Below, one piece after another: positions 4,641-6,058 of a DNA stretch of 6,058 nt. The translations under genes and the position numbers were made by a program. Every line of letters begins with the position of its first letter. Within the stretch, counting starts at the first letter, position 1. The stretch comes from Kiritimatiellales bacterium (GTDB lineage: Bacteria > Verrucomicrobiota > Kiritimatiellia > Kiritimatiellales > Pontiellaceae): positions 1 through 6,058 of the forward strand of contig JAIPIO010000238.1 of the NCBI GenBank assembly GCA_021734595.1, read 5' to 3'. The notes beneath the pieces are model-generated. The model worked only from the letters and a program-made list of their open reading frames with translations. It was not told where the DNA came from and made no database searches.

Positions 4641-5612
4641 TTGGATTACCTCAAACGCGCACAGGAAGTGATTGATATTGAAACCGCCGCCATCGAGAAG
4701 GTGAAAAACAGCATCGGGACCGGTTTTACCGCCGCCGTGGACGCCATCCTTCAGACCGTTGCCGACGGCGGCAAGGTGGTGGTGGCCGGCGTGGGCAAGA
4801 ACCTGCATATCGGCAATAAGATTGCGGCCACGCTCACCAGCACCGGCACCCCGGCCGTCGTGATGCATCCGATTGAAGCCATGCACGGCGACTTCGGCAT
4901 TCTGGGCGACAAGGATATTCTGCTGGCGATGAGCTACTCCGGCGCATCCGACGAGCTGCTGGCGCTGCTGCAGCCCGTGAAGCGCAAGGGCGTGAAAATT
5001 ATCGCCATGACCGGCGATTCCAACAGCCCGCTGGCGCAGCACAGCGATATTGTTGTTTCCATCGAGGTTGAAAAGGAAGCCTGCCCGTTCAATATGGCGC
5101 CAACCGCCAGCACCACCGCCACCCTCGTGCTCGGCGACGCGCTGGCCATGGTGCTGCTGGAAGCGCGCGGCTTCGGGAAAGAGGATTATGCCAAGCTCCA
5201 TCCCGGCGGCGCGATCGGCCGCACCCTGCTGCTGCGCGTCGACGACGTCATGCGTACCGGGGAGCGCTGCGCCAAGGTCGGTGTGGGCCAGACCGTCAAG
5301 GAGGCGCTGATGGCCATGACCGGCGCACGCGCCGGCTGCGTGGCGGTAGTGGAGGACGGCGACCAACTGGCGGGGATCGTAACCGATGGCGACCTGCGCC
5401 GCCACCTCATCGAAACGCCCAACCTCGTCGAACTGCCTGTTGAATCAATCATGACCGCCAACCCGGTCACCCTGACCAAGGATATGCTCGCCGCCGAAGT
5501 CCTCAATATTTTCGAAAAGCACAACATCGACGACCTGATCGTGGTCGACAAAGACAACCGTGTCATCGGCGCCGTCGACATCCAGGATCTGCCCAAACTG
5601 AAGATTCTTTAG
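4641..5612 (+). CDS. kdsD: D-arabinose-5-phosphate isomerase (SIS + two CBS domains)
   Basis: A 323-residue cytoplasmic enzyme (E. coli KdsD is 328) that interconverts D-ribulose 5-phosphate and D-arabinose 5-phosphate, the first step toward Kdo for lipopolysaccharide. The SIS domain (about 40-175) carries GVGKNLHIGNK (50-60), SYSGASDE (98-105) and KEACPFNMAPTASTTATLV (145-163). Aligned by eye to E. coli catalytic K59, E111, E152 and H193, the matching residues K53, E105, E146 and H187 are all present. Two CBS domains follow (about 197-257 and 264-322; VTDGDLRR and VVDKDNRVIGAVDIQDL). The phosphate-binding loop reads GKNLHIG rather than GKSGHIG, which may be a lineage trait. The start is TTG 4641 behind AAGGAG; the frame also extends upstream to ATG 4524 but that part is not family-like. 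It is transcribed divergently from sppA. A KpsF/GutQ-type paralogue is the main alternative name. Confidence 0.93.
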   Translation: MDYLKRAQEVIDIETAAIEKVKNSIGTGFTAAVDAILQTVADGGKVVVAGVGKNLHIGNKIAATLTSTGTPAVVMHPIEAMHGDFGILGDKDILLAMSYSGASDELLALLQPVKRKGVKIIAMTGDSNSPLAQHSDIVVSIEVEKEACPFNMAPTASTTATLVLGDALAMVLLEARGFGKEDYAKLHPGGAIGRTLLLRVDDVMRTGERCAKVGVGQTVKEALMAMTGARAGCVAVVEDGDQLAGIVTDGDLRRHLIETPNLVELPVESIMTANPVTLTKDMLAAEVLNIFEKHNIDDLIVVDKDNRVIGAVDIQDLPKLKIL

Positions 5613-5621
5613 GATGCCACG

Positions 5622-6058
5622 ATGACCCTCAGAGAAAAATCCATACTGATAGGGCTATACTTGTCAAAATATGACACCGCGGGCCTATCCGCATTGGGGT
5701 TTTCTACTTTTAAGGAAGCATACAATACTCTTGGTTTGGCAATTGGCGCCAAGGCGACTTCTTTAAAAAACTATCGAGACGAACTTGATCCGTATTTCCC
5801 AAATAGCAGAAAGGGATGGCACAAACGTGAACTCCGTGATCACTGCAAACAGATTTATGACAGACACAAAGATACCGACCTTGATTTTCTGAGGCATTTA
5901 ATCTGCAAACTTTGCGGCGATGACTTCAGACAAATCACACCATTTCATGAGCCACATACAGCTGAGGGATCAGAATCGTTCGCCAAAAGAATAATGACAG
6001 GAAGAGCCGCCGAGAATTATTTTACTAAGAATTACCGGAAAGTTCCTGCATTTAGCGA
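5622..6058 (+). CDS. Partial gene, uncharacterised; possible defence-type nuclease N-terminus
   Basis: The first 145 codons of a gene that runs off the window with no stop. It starts at ATG 5622 behind AGGA (5611-5614), which overlaps the kdsD stop, so the two could share a transcript. No signal peptide. Visible features: MTLREKSILIGLYLSKYD (1-18), LKNYRDELDPYFPNSRKGWHKR (48-69 region), a CxxC (95-98) and GRAAENYFTKNYRKVPAF (127-144) at the cut edge. From memory, the YRDEfDPyFPN-RKGWHKR stretch and a following GRxAEeYF segment occur in restriction or DUF3883-like nuclease proteins, the latter at the start of the nuclease-like domain. I could not check this. Counted over 5641-5880 the gene has 105 G+C of 240, against 43 of 60 in kdsD at 5221-5280, suggesting a different origin. 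The gene is real; its function is tentative. Confidence 0.7.
   Translation, partial: MTLREKSILIGLYLSKYDTAGLSALGFSTFKEAYNTLGLAIGAKATSLKNYRDELDPYFPNSRKGWHKRELRDHCKQIYDRHKDTDLDFLRHLICKLCGDDFRQITPFHEPHTAEGSESFAKRIMTGRAAENYFTKNYRKVPAFS

Noticed and set aside
4572..5405. Minus-strand open frame (277 codons) opposite kdsD
   Set aside because: It is antisense to kdsD; the H-, G- and Q-rich sequence is typical of a shadow of a G+C-rich gene.

Overview
The window looks like a piece of chromosome from a Gram-negative-type (diderm) bacterium. It carries an arabinose-5-phosphate isomerase of the Kdo/LPS pathway (kdsD) and a lipoprotein with a type II signal peptide. Repeated intergenic palindromes of the form TTCCAA-N3-TTGGAA, together with the KdsD sequence style (GVGKNLHIG instead of GKSGHIG), remind me of the Kiritimatiellota/Verrucomicrobiota (Pontiella-like genomes). 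That taxonomic guess is from memory and was not tested.

Layout, left to right. Positions 1-235 are non-coding and hold degenerate TTCCA/TGGAA palindromes, a run of ten C and a possible promoter. A plus-strand gene of unknown function (236-868, 210 aa, all-helical look) follows. Next is a minus-strand Fic-family AMP-transferase with its own N-terminal inhibitory motif and a C-terminal winged helix (963-2075). Just upstream of it lies a striking array of six 11-bp half-sites sharing the core TCRCCGCA (2075-2175). A 14-bp direct repeat brackets the Fic gene plus this array (941-954 and 2200-2213).

Positions 2270-4496 form a tight minus-strand operon read leftward: an S49 signal peptide peptidase (SppA type), a small LysM lipoprotein with a coiled coil, and a beta-phosphoglucomutase-like HAD phosphatase. 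The gaps are 14 and 5 bases. From a shared 144-base intergenic region (4497-4640) with three good copies of the TTCCAA palindrome, kdsD (4641-5612) runs the other way. It uses a TTG start, which a simple ATG search misplaces. Nine bases after kdsD begins a markedly more A+T-rich gene (5622 to the window end, incomplete). Its visible part resembles, from memory, the front of defence-type nuclease proteins.

How it fits together: the SppA/LysM/HAD operon and kdsD are envelope and housekeeping genes and look like backbone. The Fic module, the unknown first gene and the truncated last gene look accessory. The most interesting item is the Fic module: a self-contained enzyme with a built-in inhibitor and DNA-binding domain, sitting next to a regular multi-site operator-like array. 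One palindrome of that array covers the gene's own ribosome-binding site and reaches its start codon. The natural hypothesis is autoregulation by the winged helix.
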